Positions 1 through 11,716 of a DNA stretch of 64,000 nt are shown piece by piece. The position numbers and the translations under genes are program-made. Within the stretch, counting starts at the first letter, position 1. The number at the start of each line of letters is the position of its first letter. A model generated the notes under the pieces. The model worked only from the letters and a program-made list of their open reading frames with translations. It was not told the origin of the DNA and did not search any database. Source of the DNA: Cladorrhinum sp. PSN259 (taxonomy: Eukaryota > Ascomycota > Sordariomycetes > Sordariales > Podosporaceae); contig MU867081.1 in assembly GCA_033725935.1 (NCBI GenBank), forward strand, positions 186,001 to 250,000. The letters are read 5' to 3'.

Positions 1-1405
1 AAGCCAGCAGCCTTTGCAAGTGCCTGGTACATCTTTTCATCCCGCAGCTTTCCGCCCAGATTAAGCATAACCAAGTCCACAATCCTATTCTGAGCCACCG
101 GCTCCTCCAAAAGTCTCTCTTCGATTATGATGACTCTTGCCTTTGGGTCATCTTTAGGCATTGCCTGTGCCAGTCTCCGGAGGATATGAACCGCCAGATC
201 GTCCGAGTAATCCAGGAGGATCCGTCGCAAGATATAAACCAGGGCTCCTGTGGATTTTCATTAGCACATCATCATCATGATCATCACTTCCCCACTCTCT
301 CCATGTCTCGGACCTACCTTTAACAGGCTGCACCTCATGAAAATCATGTTCCATCATCCTGACACCCTTCAACATCCCTCCTTCTCCCTCTCCATCTCTC
401 TCCCTCTCCTTTTCCGCCTCCTCAATTACCTCCTTCCGATCCTGCAGGACGCACTTCTCCCCTTCTAGCCCCTCAACAGTCTTGACCAGATCCCTCAGCA
501 ACTGCCCCAACCCGCCTCCGACATCAACAACCTTCACCTCCCTCTCATCACCAATCTCTTCTTCTTTTCCAACCCAGGTAAAGTCATACAGCGCCTCTTG
601 CCCAACGAGCTTGACGTCCCCACCAATCATTTCCCTGGCCTTCATCGCCCTCGTGAACTGTACGCTATACTCGGGAAACAGCGCTTTGACTTCCCAGGGC
701 GGAAGCTCGGGGTGTCCCCAGGCGTAACTGAACGGCGTGTGCGTCTGTCCATGGGAGGGTTCACGGCGGCCGTAAGTGGAGAAGTACTCGGGCCAGTGGG
801 CGTACGGTTTCATGCCGTTGCCCACTGCCACGGATGCGAGTGCTGCGACGGGGGAGGAGGAGCGGTAAAGCGGGGAGATTCGGGAGTGGGAGACTGAGTT
901 TGGGGTTGGACCGGGGGAGAGGGTGTGTGTTGAGAGGAGGAGGGCGCAGATTCGTGCTGAAGTAGGGAGGGGAGATAAGCATATGTGTAAGAGACAGAGA
1001 GAGAAAGGGGGCAGTGGTACTCACCAATCAGAGATTTGTCTGCGTCGAGGGCGTCTGCGAGCTCTGCAAAGGTTATACTGCCATTGAGAGGGATGTAGTC
1101 AAAGGCGGACCAGGCGATGAAGAGGTTGCAGGCTGCTACGTCTGCGAGCTGGTGGTGATATTTAGAGGTTAGTTTGCGTGAACTTGAATGGGCAAATAAA
1201 AAAGACTTACCACCGTCCACTCAGTCTTGATCACGTCGACTTTGGGGGCGGTTTGAAATGCAATCCGTCGACATGTCTCTGCTATTCGCTTTCTTGTTGA
1301 CACGTCGTTGAGGTCAGACTCATCATCATGGCCTGCGATGCTTTTTGCATCTTTTAGGAGAGCCTCAGCAGCCTGGACCAAGTCAAAAGCTGAATTTGAT
1401 GTCAT
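1..1405 (-). CDS. Family-2 O-methyltransferase, 3' end cut by window edge
   Basis: SAM-dependent small-molecule O-methyltransferase of the fungal/plant family-2 type. Proposed exons are 1405-1211, 1148-1025, 842-318 and 247 to beyond base 1, all with GT/AG borders and consistent phase, giving about 363 visible residues. The SAM-binding motif VVDVGGGLGQLL, the region EHDFHEVQPVKG and the following LLDYSDD are visible; the C-terminal motif around GGKLRDE lies near the edge, so only a short tail is missing. The N-terminal half holds the helical dimerisation region typical of the family. The last intron falls directly after VKG, the same place as in the complete paralogue at 54023-55389. The substrate cannot be predicted. 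No backbone synthase is nearby in the window. Confidence in family is high; exact borders of exon 3 are less sure. Confidence 0.88.
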
Positions 1406-3119
1406 GGTGAGGTTAGGCAGCAGTGATGTTGTGTGTATTTTGGGTTGTGTTTGTGTGGTGTTTCAGTGAACGGAGGTGACTGGCAGGGCGGCCAATGACA
1501 ACACCACAAAATGCGTGCCAATGACACAGACACGGTCCCGAAACCACATGTTGCACACACGCACGTGCAAGATCTAGCCTATATATCTCGCATCGTGCTC
1601 ACTTGTGTGCTCCGAGTCTCCGGACAGATAACGGATGAAACGTGGGGATCCGCGCAACATGCTGTCAGAGTCCGGACGGCTGCACACATTTTGCCAGGAC
1701 GTGTCCATTTACGGCATGGATAGGGAGTGACAGGTTTCGGAGAAACGGCGTCGTGAGACATTCGAAGCTTCCCGGGTTGGTAGCCAAGCCTCATGTATGA
1801 CCAAGCCAAAGTAACCAAGTCCGAAGTCATCCCTAAAGAGACTCGCGGCTTGGCAAGGAGGATTTGCCCGAGTTTTGTCGCCATTAAGCGAGCTGTTGAC
1901 AAGATGATTGGGAATACAGGCAAGACAAACAGTAGATTACTGAGTGGCACCGCGCGCACTGAAGCTGAAAACATAGAGCGGTCGCAGGCTAGAGGGCAAC
2001 CCGCACATCAAAGGGAATATTTCAAGGAAACAAAGACCGTGGCCGAGACAGAAATCAAGATCAAAGATCAACTAATGGCGTCCGAACTTTGCCCTCTTCG
2101 ATATGAGTGGATCGAGAGATCGATAGCTATCGTTGCGTGGGGGGCTCACACCTCATGTCCAGCCAGCGCCAGTGCAGGGCTGGGAGCCATCACAAAGATA
2201 TACCAAGCCAGTATTCCAAGGCCATTAATGCAGCATCATCATTGCAGTACCAAAACGAAACCATCAAGAAAATACGGATCTTCGAGCGAAGCGAGGTCTG
2301 GGGGTCTGGGGGCTTGCCCCCGGGTGTTCAAGGTTTTGCTCCACACTCCTTTTGAAGGATGAGAAAAGGCAGCGGTCTTGTTTATATAGGCTGCCATTGG
2401 GTATAACGGAGTGTTCATAATGGGCACATTATCAGGTATATCAGGATCACAGCAACTTTGGAATAAGAATGGACAAGTAAGCCAGCAAAAGAACAAACAT
2501 AAAGACGATTTGGAATGACATTGCTAAATTAGATGCTTGGTTATGTGATATCTTTCATGCCCAATCTCCTTATCAATCTTCACAGTCTTCTGTACACTGA
2601 TCAAACACTCGACATGACAGCCACCCTAACATACTTGGGTACGTCTGACACTCACGTTCTACATACCTTTCAAGAACCTAGTCTCTAACATATCGACTAA
2701 TCCTCAACAGTCTTGATACATTTGCGTGGTTCTTCTGGTTCTAACCGATGCATGAGTTCTTGAAGATGCCATTATTTAGTTCCTTTCAAGTTTCCAGTCC
2801 ATTGGATACATGTATTGTTTCTACTAAAAAGGGGTTTCACAAAGAGCTCTTTCAAGCGCAGATTTTTAGTACCAATCAGTAGTTTTTGCAGTTTTCCGTC
2901 TACATGTACATTATCAGGACAGAGCATCGTTTCTTGTCCTGTTATTATTATTCTACCTCTTCACCATTGTTTTGATTGGCTACCAGATGATCTCAGGGCC
3001 CACAATTCGGTAGGGAATTTCTTCGTATCTTACTGACTTTTTCCAATGTTTTCTCCCCTTGCAACCCAACCCCGCTTACAATTCAACCTCGACTCGACAA
3101 GCGACAACTCTCACCACAC
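1406..3119. other. Intergenic stretch without a convincing gene
   Basis: No open frame here looks like a protein and I recognise no RNA gene. A G-rich segment around 2295-2325 contains a short GGGGGC-TT-GCCCCC hairpin inside a run of GGTCTGGGGG-like words; it may be part of a dispersed repeat but I cannot assign it. The stretch holds the 5' side of the O-methyltransferase on the minus strand and of the BTB gene on the plus strand. Confidence 0.5.
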
Positions 3120-4085
3120 ATGGAGATGGGGTGCGATAGGTTCCTTTCCGCTGATGAACAGCAAGTCAAATCATATTTCGGTAGAAGCGACTTGAGATGC
3201 TGATCAGGATTAAATCGACAGGCTCTTTGAGAAGGGTGACTTTTCCGATGTGACGGTCAAGTGTGGCGATCGCGAGTGGAAGCTGCACAGGAATATCCTC
3301 TGCACTCGTAGTATCTGGTTCAACAAGTGTCTCAACGGCCGTTTTCAGGAGGCCCAGACCGGCATCGTCAACGTTCAGGATTTTGACCCCGAGGCTCTCA
3401 ACTGGGTCCTGCGCTTCCTCTACACCGAGAGTGAGTTTGGAATTATCCGGACGGTCTGATCAGGGTCACTAAAAAGCTAGAATGTGATATACGCCATCTC
3501 AAGCCGCAGAGCGAGAGCGAGACGACCTTTGTGACCTGCATCGAGGTTTACACCGTGGCCAACTTCTTCGGTCTCGACAAGCTGGCCGAGATCGCCGTGC
3601 AGACACTGACGTCCGAGTGCAACGCCAAGCTACCTGCGCTCCAACTCGCCTACGACACCGTCACCAACTGGCTGCCCGACTTTTTCGCTGCCGTCCGCCT
3701 GGTCTACGCCGACTGGGTACCCGGCGACGTGGAGATGACTCTCCTCCAACGCGAGTTTATCAGATTTGCGTACACGGCTCGCTTCTTCTTTTTGCAGAAC
3801 AAAGCATTCAACCATTTCACGGACAGGGAAGCGCCCGGTTTTGCGCTCCACCTGTTCCGGGCCATGCGCGAGACGGGCGACTTTGTCATGCCGAAGCCAG
3901 AGCGGTGCATGTCATGCATGGTCCACTTTACCAAGGGGAGGTATTACTCCCACTTGGCGCCCGAGTTGACCAAGCTCAACGCCTGCTGTCCATCTTGTGC
4001 AGCCACGCGGGGTCTTGATCCCAGCGGCATGGAGGACTGGAGCAATAAGGCCCTCAAACTGTCACTGGTGGTACAGAATAAGTGA
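3120..4085 (+). CDS. BTB/POZ domain protein
   Basis: Likely exons are about 3120-3130, 3222-3430 and 3481-4085 (about 274 residues). The BTB fold is recognisable from GDFSDVTVKCGDREWKLH, then the FDPEALNWVLRFLYTE strand-helix end and a C-terminal helix with YTVANFFGLDKLAEIA. BTB domains mediate dimerisation, often linking substrates to cullin-3 ligases. Fungal proteins of this size usually carry nothing else. A Cys-rich tail (CMSC near residue 210, CCPSCAA near 245) could bind metal, which is an inference. The second intron (3431-3480) is clear, with donor GTGAGT, branch TCACTAA and acceptor CTAG. The first is uncertain: donor GTGCGA at 3131 or GTTCCT at 3140 both keep the frame. The Tc1/mariner element starts 15 bp after the stop and so lies in the 3' untranslated region. 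Confidence 0.82.
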
Positions 4086-4100
4086 AGTGGACCATCGATA

Positions 4101-4163
4101 CGGATGTCCATTTCAAAAGTTTTGATCAAGCGCTAAAGACGCCACCCCCTTTATTTACATATC
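4101..4163 (+). repeat. Left terminal inverted repeat of the Tc1/mariner element
   Basis: Starts CGGATGTCCATTTC and matches the reverse complement of 5531-5593 over 63 bases with one A/G difference at repeat position 57. The transposase stop codon lies inside this repeat. Confidence 0.93.
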
Positions 4164-5456
4164 AGCGGCCTCCTCCTTCTTCCGGCCCTCTTTATATTCA
4201 TTCCCTCCCCCTAACTGAATAATTTGCTCAATATGCCAAGGAATCCTCTCAATCCAGGCCTGGATCTGTTCGAGCTTCAATTCATTCCAACAACGCTCCC
4301 ACACTTTAATAGCCTCCTGACGGCTTTTCGGTGCCCCCTTTTTCGTAGTATATCTTTTCATCCATGGCCAACATGGCTCAATTGGATTGAGATCGGGTGA
4401 GTTACCTGGCCAAAGCAGTCGTTTAATTTGGTGAAGGCTGTAAATCCGATCTTGAATATGATGAGCATGTGCTGGAGCCCCGTCTTCTTGGACTATCGTG
4501 CCAGGCCGATCCTTTTCGCAATCTCTCGCAAAAGGAAAGAGCTTAGGAATAAGGATTTTCGTTTGATAACGATACCAGTCGATTCCACCTTTTGATTCCC
4601 TGACCAATTTGCCGTTCTTTTTATTCCATCTCCACTGAGGTTTCCGGCCAGGAATAGAGGCTAAAGATAACCTCTTTATCCCATTTTAAAGCTCCCATTC
4701 CTTCCGATAAATAGGTTCCAGCTTATTATTCATAATCTCAATAACTTCCTCTGCCTGTTTTTTTTCTTGTGTTGTTTCTGGAAGCCAGCAATGAAAAGGA
4801 CCTTTCTTATCATAAGAAAAACAACCCCAGAACATAAACTCAGAATATCCTTTCCAACGCTCACGAATAGCACTTCGTACAAATGCTTCATCTTTTGTCC
4901 TCCAAATACGATAACCACCACGACGATGAAGAAGAACAACAGCAGTTTCATCTGACCAAATAATACGCTTCCAATCTTCAAGTGTCCAGTTTTGATGGGC
5001 TAAACACCATTGGAGACGAGCTTCTTTCATCTTCTTCGTCAACCCAGGCTTCCTCGTTGGCTTCGTCTTTTTGAACCCTGCTGCTTTCAGGATCCGAAAA
5101 ACAGTTGATGCTGAGATCTCGATCCCCTCGAGGCTGAGTTCACCAGCAAGATCAGCAGCAGTTTTTTCCCGGCCATACCGATTAGTGCGAACCTTTATGA
5201 CGATTTTATCGGTATTTTCAGGGGTTTGCTTTGATGGACGTCCAGAGCGAGGGGCATCTTTGAGCCATTCTTCTTTCAGAGTAAACGGCCGGATATTCGG
5301 ATCAAACCCGCGCGCAATAGCTCGAGCATAAATACGATTAATCTGCTGGACAGATATACCAGTTTCTTCATGAATTTGAGCAGTGGTCTTCCCACCAACT
5401 GGTGATTTTAACGTAACAATAAGGGCTCGTGTTGGGAGACTGGTATTAGGAGCCAT
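4155..5456 (-). pseudogene. Tc1/mariner transposase with one in-frame stop
   Basis: The frame opens at ATG 5456 (MAPNTSLPTRAL) and runs to a TAA at 4155-4157, about 433 codons, interrupted once by TAA at 4686-4688. N-terminal helix-turn-helix DNA-binding segments cover roughly residues 20-140 (KTTAQIHEETGISVQQINR; later ISASTVFRILKAAG). The catalytic domain shows the first Asp in IIWSDETAV before the stop, and after it the second Asp in QEDGAPAH and the Glu in NSPDLNPIEP. I count 34 residues between the last two, so DD34E. The frame is unchanged across the stop, so a single substitution explains the break. A CAA-to-TAA change would fit RIP but cannot be proven here. As it stands the product lacks two of its three catalytic residues. 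Confidence 0.88.
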
Positions 5457-5530
5457 TTTGTGGTGTTGACAGGTTAAAGTGCGGGGTTTCTGGTCAGGAG
5501 CCGGGGACGTGGAAGAAATGTGGGCCAAAC

Positions 5531-5593
5531 GATATGCAAATAAAGGGGGTGGCGTCTTTAGCGCTTGATCAAAACTTTTGAAATGGACATCCG
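5531..5593 (-). repeat. Right terminal inverted repeat of the Tc1/mariner element
   Basis: Mirror copy of 4101-4163, ending directly before TA at 5594-5595. It shares 62 of 63 positions by eye, so the two ends have hardly diverged. Confidence 0.93.
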
Positions 5594-5890
5594 TACATGG
5601 AATAGAATAAAGTCGGACCTGTGAAGGCATTTTTAACAGCCTCCGAAATAAAACAGTGCCTATCCAGCACCACAGAATAAAAACTGGAAACCAGGACCAA
5701 ATTAAGTGTTCTCTGAATCTCTCTCTAAAAAATAAAAAAAAAGACCAGTTCATAAATTTGTCATCCAACCTTGATCCCAATAAATAAAAAAATAGCCCCC
5801 CAAAAAAATACCCTGTATCCTTACAATCCCAAAATATTGTTCCCTTTCTACTCCGAAATTTATAAAAATGTCCGGGGCAAGCCTTTTTCC

Positions 5891-7425
5891 TTAACCAGTC
5901 CCATGTCCCTGTGTCACCCGACTCCTGGTGACACCTTCCCATCTGCTCTCCTGGGGCACAGCACCACCCCACTTTTCACTCCCATGTTGTTGTTGCTGCT
6001 GCTGCTGCTGCGCAGGCAGAGTCTGCTCATCCCCAACAGGAACCATGACCGAAGTCGCGCCCGCAGGCTTCGCCGGCGCGGGGGTCAAGGGGGACACCTC
6101 GCCGACCTGCATAAAAGGTGCGTGGTGGTGGTGGTGTTCACCGCCGCCCTTGATCACATCCCCCTCCTGCGCGCCGACCCTCCCCCTCTCCTCCCACTGT
6201 CCCCATCCCGAGTTGTGATTGTCAACCGGCAGCTCGGCGGGGGTGTGCTCCCACGTGGCGATCTCCCTGGCCATGACCTGTCCGTCCAGCTCCTTCATGC
6301 TGCGGCGGGTTTCCAGCTCGGCCTTGGCGTCAAAGGGTCGTCCGGCTTCCAGTTCCGAGTTGTTGTAGTTGCCGCCCGCGGCGGGGTAGAATCGCCCGTC
6401 CACCCAGACTCCGTGATGGCCGCCTTGACCGACGGCGGTGGTGCCCGAGGTGAGGGAGACGATGGAACCAGAACGCTCATCGTGGTCGTTGCTGTGGGGA
6501 TCGTGGTTGCTGTTGGCGTCCTCCTTCTTGGCGGGCGGGTGGGAGCGTCGGTAGAGGTAGAGGAAGGCGCCGAGGAGCAGTAAAAGCGCGCCGCCGAGGC
6601 CGATACCTACACCGAGGCCGATCTTGGCGCCCTCTGAGAGACTGCTGCCGCCGGATGCGCTGCTGCTTTCGGTGGGGATGGAACCAGGTGGCGGAGTGGT
6701 TGCGGGAGGCGAGGTTGTGCCGCCGGTCATTCCGCTCGTGGTTGCAGATGTCGTCGGTGCTGCGGCCTGGCCCAGTTCGGTGGCAGGGTACGTCTGGATG
6801 GCGAGCGCAGGGCCGATGCTGCCAGCTTGAAGGGAGAACATGGCAGTTGGTTTGCAACACTCCTTTATGGTGGTGACGCTCTCGCAGCAGTAGGGCGCTG
6901 GGAATCCGTAACCGCTGTGTCCTTCGCATTCCCACACCATCACGCCCCCGTTTCTCCAGTCCACTGCGTTGGGGTTCGTTTTAAGGTCCTGGTCTAGAAG
7001 GAGATTGCAAAAACAAAACGTCAGTGTTGAGTCCCAGACACTTGACAAGCGGTGAGTGAGGCCATACTGTTTATGCATTGTTGCGGGCAAAACTTGCTGT
7101 TCCAATTCCTGTCTGTGCATGTTCCGCGAGCGAACATTTGGCCCGTACTGAAGCTGGTGTTGCCTATCTCCAAGGGATCGACGCAGAGGCCATTTGATAC
7201 GCATAGACTTGTTTGGTTGCAGCACATGCTGTGCTCGGCGGTTGGATCACATGGCACATCATTTGATGGCAGTCCGTTTGGGAGATAGCATTGTTTTGAG
7301 CCTGCTGATGCTGATGCGGACGCTAAAGCCACTGTTCGGCTTGTTGATTGGGCTTGTGAGAGGAGTGGTGAAATGGTCGTGAAGGCGAAGGCGAGGGCCA
7401 GGGCAAGGTTCCTGAGTGACGCCAT
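5891..7425 (-). CDS. Secreted single-pass membrane protein with Cys-rich ectodomain
   Basis: Two exons, 7425-7068 and 6993-5891 (intron 74 nt, donor GTATGG, acceptor CTAG), encode about 486 residues. Residues 1-26 form a signal peptide. The ectodomain is Cys-rich (MCCNQTSLC, CCESVTTIKECC) and is followed by a Ser/Thr/Pro-rich stalk. One strong transmembrane helix lies near residue 260 (IGLGVGIGLGGALLLLLGAF), followed by YLYRR. The cytoplasmic tail of roughly 200 residues is hydrophilic with His and Gln runs (HHHHH; eight Gln from a CAG tract near 5986-6012). The layout resembles fungal cell-wall sensor-like proteins, but I recognise no named domain, so the role is not assigned. The Gln tract is a likely length-variable site. 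Confidence 0.8.
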
Positions 7426-9565
7426 CTTTTATCTGATGCTCGTCGGCATCTAGATAGGATTTGGGGCAGAATGTGTAGATTCGAGTTTGAAAGTGGAGGA
7501 GGAAGCAAGTCCCGCGACGAGGGGCAGAAAGGGAAGGATTCAAGGCTTTCATTTCTAAGAGAGCCAGTGAGACGGGGGTGGGATCCTGTGTTACCGTGAT
7601 TACAATGCAGGAAGCCCCTCAAGCGCGAAGCCCAACAAGGGATAGTTTCGCCCTCCTTGTGGTGACCCCCTGCTCCCCATCCCTGCCGTGCCACTTATCC
7701 TACACCACAAGGGGGCAAAGCGTCGCCGGCAAACATGGGGTAGCGTCGCCGAACCCCGGCCGGGAGTTTCGACATCCCTTGAATCGAGTCCAATCAAGCT
7801 GGGCCTTTTTCTTGGGGGTGGGATGGTTGGTTACACGAAAAGCCAAAAGACCACCAACGCACATATCGTGATCGGTCCTCATCTATCTCGCCCCGGCCCA
7901 ACATGATTGATCATGGCCAGCATGTCGTGTTTACTTTCTCTCCTCCGCCAACATAATTCTCTCCCCTTGTTTACGCCTACCAGGCTGCGACATGACAAAG
8001 ATTCTTACACTGATATCACCTGCAAGTGAGAATGATGTGGTGATCAATTTAAACAAACCCCTGCTAGGACTCGTATCCCAGCAGCCACTAAGTGTCCGCG
8101 GGCTAATGAACCGCCCAACCAACAGGGCGGGTCCCGCTACCACCATTGCCATCATCCGGGAATGTGCAACCCGAGGTACAGTGGGACAAAAGTAATAAAG
8201 ATTAACAAGATTGGCAAAATTGCTCAAAAAGAAAAACAGAAAAGGACTGACAGACGAGGAAGGCGCCTGGACCACCCACACTTCACCCACTCATGCGGGT
8301 CATTGCCGACGCCTGCTGTTTGTCTTAGGCATCAGTTCTGGCTTGTGAGTCGGCCACTCAGCACCAAGCATAATTACCTAGTATTTATTGAGTCTTTTCC
8401 TGTTGCCTTCAGAGTGCCACCATACCTGCAGAGGCCAATTGGGCGCGATATTCCGGCTGATCTCTTTTGTGTGTCTGCCTTTTGTTCTCGCCTTGGCTGT
8501 CACGGTTCCCGCCGACCCAACCAACACAGCCAGGCTGGGCCAGCCGTTGGGTGAATCAAGGCTTGGTGGTAATTACGAAGCACGGTATGCACACCCACAC
8601 ACACACACATAGTGTACACACACACTTACTGAAAGATTATTTGTCATTCGACGTTTTTGGGTCGCCGTAAACGCACAGGTGGGTCGGCTTACACTTTGTG
8701 TATGCTCCCTCCCAGGATCCCGCGCGCTGAGGTGAGAGAATGAAGTTAGGGGTTAGGTTCCGTGCGCCCAGCCGGGAAGGTGGAGAAGAAAAACCAGAGC
8801 GAACAGGGCCTTGGATTGTTTTGAGACGAATGACCTGATCTGGGAACTGTATAGCGGCAGGACCCTAGCGTTAATGATTCTTGGCTCACATGCGCGAAAC
8901 AATTTGCTGGTGGTTTTTTTTTTTTTTTTTTGTTGTTTCTTTCTTTTGGGCCACCAATGCAGGCAGGCTGTAAACCTGGGGATGAAAAACAAGGCACAGA
9001 AATGGAGAGGCGATAAAACTTACACTGACAGTTCTCTCTTGAATCAGAATCAAGGAAGTGTGCCGCTGACCAGGTAAGGTACTTTGTGCAATCGCTGTAG
9101 TCCTTCCTTTCATGATTGCAACTTGGGGGCTGAAAAGATCATTTATCATGTCCGCTCTATCTCCCCCAAATATTTGAGTCACATCTTTCTATTGTTGCAC
9201 AACCCCCTTTATTTACATTTGCATTGATTGCTTCTTGCCCTGGGATGCAAAGGCTGGATTACCGAATGTGTCGTTGACAAGTTCGAGATAGTATTCTTAT
9301 CCTGCGTAATTACCTCTTCGCCCAAGCAGCAGCAAGCGGTGGGGAAGGCTCATCCTTCAACCCCACATCCACTGATTCTAGCCCGCCCCCTCGCCCCTGA
9401 ATCCTTAAATATACCCGCATTTTCCGGCCGGCCGCCGACGGCGGGCGGGGACTGATGAAATTGGCGTCTTCCTTCCCTCGATTTCGTCCTTTTTTTTCGC
9501 CCCATTCACTTGTCTCTGCAACTGGCGCCAAAAAGATAACACTTGCAACGTGACATCGCCCAAAG
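7426..9565. other. Intergenic region with simple repeats only
   Basis: Shared upstream region of two divergent genes (membrane protein on minus, F-box protein on plus). It holds a CA-rich microsatellite near 8590-8630 and a pure T run near 8912-8931. I see no protein-like frame, tRNA or other RNA gene. Confidence 0.55.
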
Positions 9566-10717
9566 ATGGTGTACTTCCCCGAGCTTCCAGCCGAGATTAT
9601 TGCTGAAATTCTCGACTCGATCTGCCCCGAGTGCACCAATGGCGGAATTCACTCCCACGGCGACGAGCCACACCCTGCCAAGACATTTGCTAGCCTGTGT
9701 GTGACGTCAAAGCACCTAAAAGAATTCGCTGTGAAGAGACTGTACCGTCGTCCAGATTGCAGAAAATGGTGGCTCCTCGGTCGCACCCTCGTCGCGCGCC
9801 GGGACCTGGGTGAGCTCGTCAGGCAGCTCTACCTCGACGAGCCGGAACTTGCGTGGCTCGACAATAGCAAAAGGGACGGCCAGGAACTTGAGGAACTTGA
9901 AGAGTATTATCTCGAGCGCCGAGACCCAGCCATTTACCCGCCAATATCCCAATCAAGCTTATGGGGGCGTTTTAACGAGACGCTCTACGACTTCGGCGCC
10001 AACGCGCACATCGACGTCATCCTGAGCCTCTGCCCCAACGTCGAGCTCCTGCACTCGACAATCTGGTTTTTTGACGCCTTTGGCTTCTGCAAGCCGCAGT
10101 CTCTGCAAAGACTGAAGCACATAAAGATCATCCGCGCCGACACGGAGGGCAGTCTGGATATAGGCGAATGCAAGCATTTGTTCCTGGCGGCCCCGAATCT
10201 GGAAGCAATGGAATTCGTTGACGCCGGCAGTGTTCAGGGGCGTAATTCGAGTTCATCCAAGGTTCTTCTCGACCGTGTGAAGCTTGACAGGGTGACGCAG
10301 ATCTCGTTTGAACGCAGCGGGCTGGACGCTGAAGGCTTGAGGACCATACTCCGCTGGACTCCAAACGTCCAGAGGATCAATTACGAACACATCGACACAC
10401 AGCCTGGCCAGTTCACGCCCCGCGAGGCGCTTCAAGTTTTGGGCGATGAGGGTATGGCGAAGCAGTTGAGGGAGTTTACATTTGAGATCGACGAGGATGT
10501 GGGACAGGACCTGTGGGGTTGGGGAGACGAGGACGAGTTGAAAGCCCTCGAGCGTGAGTTCAAAGAACGCGGAATCAGGTTCAAGGCCCCAACCGTGCCA
10601 GTGCCACATGTTAATCCGGCAGCTGTGGTTTGGAGTGGGTCAATATTTGGTTGGTTGGTCACTACAACGCCAGCTATGGGAGATGTCAATAATCAGGGGC
10701 CGGACCAGGTGTCTTGA
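9566..10717 (+). CDS. F-box-like protein
   Basis: Single-exon gene of 383 residues. The first 20 residues (MVYFPELPAEIIAEILDSIC) match the start of an F-box, which binds Skp1 in SCF ubiquitin ligases. The remainder is Leu-rich with irregular spacing (VILSLCPNVELLH, LFLAAPNLEAMEFVDA, ILRWTPNVQRI), resembling the degenerate leucine-rich repeats that bind substrate in many fungal F-box proteins. ATG 9566 fits the F-box start. The inserted stretch between F-box positions 20 and 45 is longer than in textbook F-boxes, so the family call is moderately sure. A single kinked run of G follows the gene at about 10797-10816. Confidence 0.78.
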   Translation: MVYFPELPAEIIAEILDSICPECTNGGIHSHGDEPHPAKTFASLCVTSKHLKEFAVKRLYRRPDCRKWWLLGRTLVARRDLGELVRQLYLDEPELAWLDNSKRDGQELEELEEYYLERRDPAIYPPISQSSLWGRFNETLYDFGANAHIDVILSLCPNVELLHSTIWFFDAFGFCKPQSLQRLKHIKIIRADTEGSLDIGECKHLFLAAPNLEAMEFVDAGSVQGRNSSSSKVLLDRVKLDRVTQISFERSGLDAEGLRTILRWTPNVQRINYEHIDTQPGQFTPREALQVLGDEGMAKQLREFTFEIDEDVGQDLWGWGDEDELKALEREFKERGIRFKAPTVPVPHVNPAAVVWSGSIFGWLVTTTPAMGDVNNQGPDQVS

Positions 10718-11716
10718 GGAGTATTGATACATGTAGGTTTTGTTTTCTGCTCGTTCAGTAGCATATTTTCTTGCAAAAAAAGAGAAGAAGAAAAAAAGGG
10801 GGAGGGGGGGGGGGGCCTGCTCGCGATCTTATTGTCGGGAATGAGAATTTACTGGAGAATTCTTTTATCATCAACGGTTCTCAAGTATTCTCCTTGACAT
10901 ATAACTCCAGATCGATTTAACGATGAAAGGTAAAGGCCCTTTGCAAGATCATTTTGACTCGTAATTCGTATGTACGGGCGGCTGGGCTGGTAAAAGAGAT
11001 ATCTGCCAAATGTTACTAACGTATCAGACTCTCTTTGATAAGATTCCTAGTTCTAGAAAGAATACCCATTGACCCATTGTGACAAGCAAGAAAAAAAAAT
11101 GTTTAAGCCATTTCACTCCTTATTCCTTTTGATCCTGGTCACCACCTTTTTCGACTTGGTCTTCTTCTGTGGCGGTAGTGGAGCGATATCTTCAATCACC
11201 ATCTGGGGGTTTCAAAAGCATGAAGCGGGAGATGTTGGTGTTGCAAAATGTTTGGAAGGATTGAAAACAGGGGGGACAGCCCGGATGGGTGACGGGAATA
11301 ATTGCCGTTATTAACGGAATTAATTCCTCTTGATAACCCCCCTCTGCTGTTCATTGCATCCAGGGAGGAAATTGGGAAACAGCTTTCCGATTTAACTCGG
11401 TGGAACGGCATCAATCAGCAGCGAAGTAGCTGCCCTTGCTGTTGCGCTGACGTGTTGGCGCAATGGTTCCGCTCCCAACCTCTTAACACGTTTCAAGTTC
11501 CACCTTCGCTTTCTTTTTATTGTTCGAATCGTCGCTGGCGATTTCTTTTTTCTCTTGTTGTTTATACTTTCTTAGTATATCGTGGGGTCTGCCAGAACAT
11601 GAGTTTACAAATCACGGTGGCAACTTGAACTGTCTCGCACTGCATGACTGAGATGTAACGCTTGTTTGCTTCCAGTAGATTTATAGCATCTTTGTTTTCG
11701 CAATTCCTGTCACAGG
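10718..11716. other. Intergenic, no gene seen
   Basis: Downstream of the F-box gene. It contains purine- and G-rich low-complexity DNA near 10780-10816 and otherwise AT-leaning unique sequence. No frame looks like a protein. Confidence 0.5.

Larger units (their letters stand above)
4101..5593 (-). mobile_element. Tc1/mariner-type DNA transposon, full length
   Basis: A 1,493 bp element flanked on both sides by the dinucleotide TA (4099-4100 and 5594-5595), the duplication expected for the Tc1/mariner superfamily. Its ends are inverted repeats of about 63 bp (4101-4163 and 5531-5593) that differ by one base that I can see. One transposase frame fills the inside on the minus strand and carries one in-frame stop. 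Nearly identical ends and a nearly open frame suggest a recent insertion. It sits between the BTB stop and the 3' end of the membrane-protein gene at 5891. Confidence 0.93.

Noticed and set aside
1793..2362. 189-codon plus-strand frame
   Set aside because: No recognisable features; ends in G-rich repeat-like sequence.
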